Assembly (NCBI GenBank): GCA_910576535.1
Contig: CAJTKK010000001.1
Coordinates: 124,001-188,000 of the forward strand
Length of the DNA: 64,000 nt
Source of the DNA: an uncultured Lachnospiraceae bacterium
GTDB taxonomy: Bacteria; Bacillota; Clostridia; Lachnospirales; Lachnospiraceae
Reading direction: 5' to 3'
Shown piece by piece: positions 62,988 through 64,000 of this stretch. Positions within the stretch are counted from its first letter, which is position 1, and every line of letters begins with the position of its first letter. The notes below the pieces were generated by a model that was not told the DNA's origin, did no database searches, and saw nothing but the letters and a program-made list of their open reading frames with translations. A program made the position numbers and the translations under genes.

Positions 62988-64000
62988 TTATTTCCTGTTT
63001 TCACTTTTATATTGAAACCCATCCCTGATCCCCGGCCCTCTTAGCGCTATATCCGCTTTTGCCGGGGAAGATGGAAATGCCTCATATCCAGCCCGATCCC
63101 CCTCTATGGGATAATAAAATTTTATGCCTTCTATTTCATAGCTTCCCATTTCAAAATTTTCATATTCTTTTTGGTAAATAAAATATTCCGGAGTGTAGGC
63201 GGCAACTATTTCCTTCCCAAAAGAAAAAAACTTGTAAACGCCCGCCGCAACTAATAAAAAAGATATCATCCTCCAGAAATAGCTTCCCCAGCCTTCTTTC
63301 CTGACCAGCCACAGCGCCAGTCCCCCAAACGTTACAGGCGCCGCCAGCCATACATACACACATCCATAACGGATCAAAGGCGCCGAGAACAGCCAGCATA
63401 AAAACGAAAAATTAACTGTGACAGCCGCTAGCATTAGATCCCTTTGCCCATCCAACTTTTTCACTATTGCCGCCGCCAAAGCCGCAATGGAAACCGGCAC
63501 GGCTGCCGCCCCTGCTATAATAAACAGCTTGTCCAATGCCCTTTGCCCGGCAAACCATTCTTTTATCCATCCCCTTACCGGCTCACCGTATCTTGCCACA
63601 TCCCTAAGCCCTCTGCCCCATACCTGGATTTCTTTTGCATCATATTGCGCTATCCCCTCCGGGATCTTCCAGTCTACGGAAAAAAGATCAATCGCTGTCA
63701 GCGGGTAAACAAGCCATCCCGAAATCAGCACATTACGTACAAAATACGGCGCAAGAACCGCTAAGCCCAAGGCCATAAATCCTGCAATTCCCTTTCCGTT
63801 TTTTTCCTTTATCAGCATTGCCGCCGGCTTGACTGCAAGCAGGACAATCAATGCCGCCGATAACTTCAGGCTCACCGTATAAACACAGGCCAGCGCAAGA
63901 AGCCCATAAGGAATCCAGTTTTCTTCCCCTTCTTCCACAAGATCCAAATAACGTATGACAATATAGAAAACAGTCAATACCATAAAATAATCAGATGCCG
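62988..64000 (-). CDS. LIC_10190-type multi-pass membrane protein, partial
   Basis: The gene runs off the right window edge; the frame is open through the last base, so the ATG at 63983 is probably internal. The visible 337 residues hold about seven helices. After one of these, PYFVRNVLISGWLVYPLTAIDLFSVDWKIP is the wording I know from LIC_10190-type membrane proteins, which are thought to be GT-C-like. The last 70 residues are soluble. The next gene downstream is fcl, 46 bases away. Function unknown; a polymerase or glycan transferase role is likely. Confidence 0.72.
   Translation of the reverse strand, partial: ASDYFMVLTVFYIVIRYLDLVEEGEENWIPYGLLALACVYTVSLKLSAALIVLLAVKPAAMLIKEKNGKGIAGFMALGLAVLAPYFVRNVLISGWLVYPLTAIDLFSVDWKIPEGIAQYDAKEIQVWGRGLRDVARYGEPVRGWIKEWFAGQRALDKLFIIAGAAAVPVSIAALAAAIVKKLDGQRDLMLAAVTVNFSFLCWLFSAPLIRYGCVYVWLAAPVTFGGLALWLVRKEGWGSYFWRMISFLLVAAGVYKFFSFGKEIVAAYTPEYFIYQKEYENFEMGSYEIEGIKFYYPIEGDRAGYEAFPSSPAKADIALRGPGIRDGFQYKSENRK

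Noticed and set aside
1..64000. CRISPR arrays, tRNA or rRNA genes, intact insertion sequences
   Set aside because: No regular repeat-spacer pattern, no cloverleaf-like or rRNA-like sequence, and no transposase frame was seen on either strand.

Overview
This window is one very large cell-surface glycan locus from a Gram-positive, endospore-lineage Clostridia genome, most likely Lachnospiraceae. The reasons are a stand-alone Spo0A-type DNA-binding domain, DUF6020 and LIC_10190-type membrane proteins, strong AGGAGG ribosome sites and EpsG/Wzz/CpsE-type exopolysaccharide genes. I see 53 protein genes, two of them cut by the window edges. All but one are on the minus strand, so transcription runs from high to low coordinates. 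No rRNA, tRNA, CRISPR array or intact transposase was seen, and no gene-free stretch exceeds about 300 bases.

Layout from right to left, in the direction of transcription. 60773-64000: a LIC_10190-type membrane protein (partial), GDP-L-fucose synthase and mannose-1-phosphate guanylyltransferase. 60147-60749: a short regulator made only of a Spo0A C-terminal domain, with its own promoter and terminator. 46985-59973: an EPS module with a lipid-phosphate sugar loader, a WbaP/CpsE-type initiator, a Wzz-like protein with a degenerate kinase-like tail, an EpsG-type polymerase, several GT2/GT4 enzymes and a GT-C protein. A 193-195 bp palindromic, MITE-like element sits inside this module at 51069-51263. 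36893-46833: a pseudaminic acid module with its own promoter (pseB, pseC, a GT2, a divergent PLP enzyme, pseG, pseF, pseI, an ATP-grasp enzyme and a sialyltransferase-like enzyme). No free-standing pseH is present. 25248-36732: a PglK-like ABC flippase, GtrA, an acyltransferase, RffA/WecE transaminase, a natural fusion of a GNAT acetyltransferase to a GtrB-like GT2, and three large GT-C-like membrane proteins. 8687-25089: a second polymerisation module with an O-antigen ligase/polymerase-type protein, PglF-, PglE- and PglC-like proteins, an ATP-grasp enzyme, uronic acid enzymes (TviB/TviC type), a sugar formyltransferase, a DUF2334 deacetylase and three GT4 enzymes. 6931-8637: the only plus-strand gene, a GT-C-like protein. 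1-6692: a DPM1-like GT2, a GT4, an MBOAT/SGNH O-acetylation pair, a deacetylase and a partial asparagine-synthase-type amidotransferase.

Together the genes can be read as two lipid-linked assembly lines (a PglC-type and a WbaP-type initiator). Decorating systems are layered on top: Und-P-sugar/GtrA/GT-C side-branching, pseudaminic acid transfer, O-acetylation, N-formylation, possible aminoacylation by ATP-grasp enzymes and possible uronic-acid amidation. The most unusual points are the GNAT-GT2 fusion beside RffA and GtrA, the two amino-sugar pathways that each lack their usual acetyltransferase but carry an ATP-grasp enzyme, the isolated Spo0A C-terminal domain, the Wzz protein with a P-loop-less tail, and the MITE-like palindrome. 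Functions come from motif recognition only; no database search was run.
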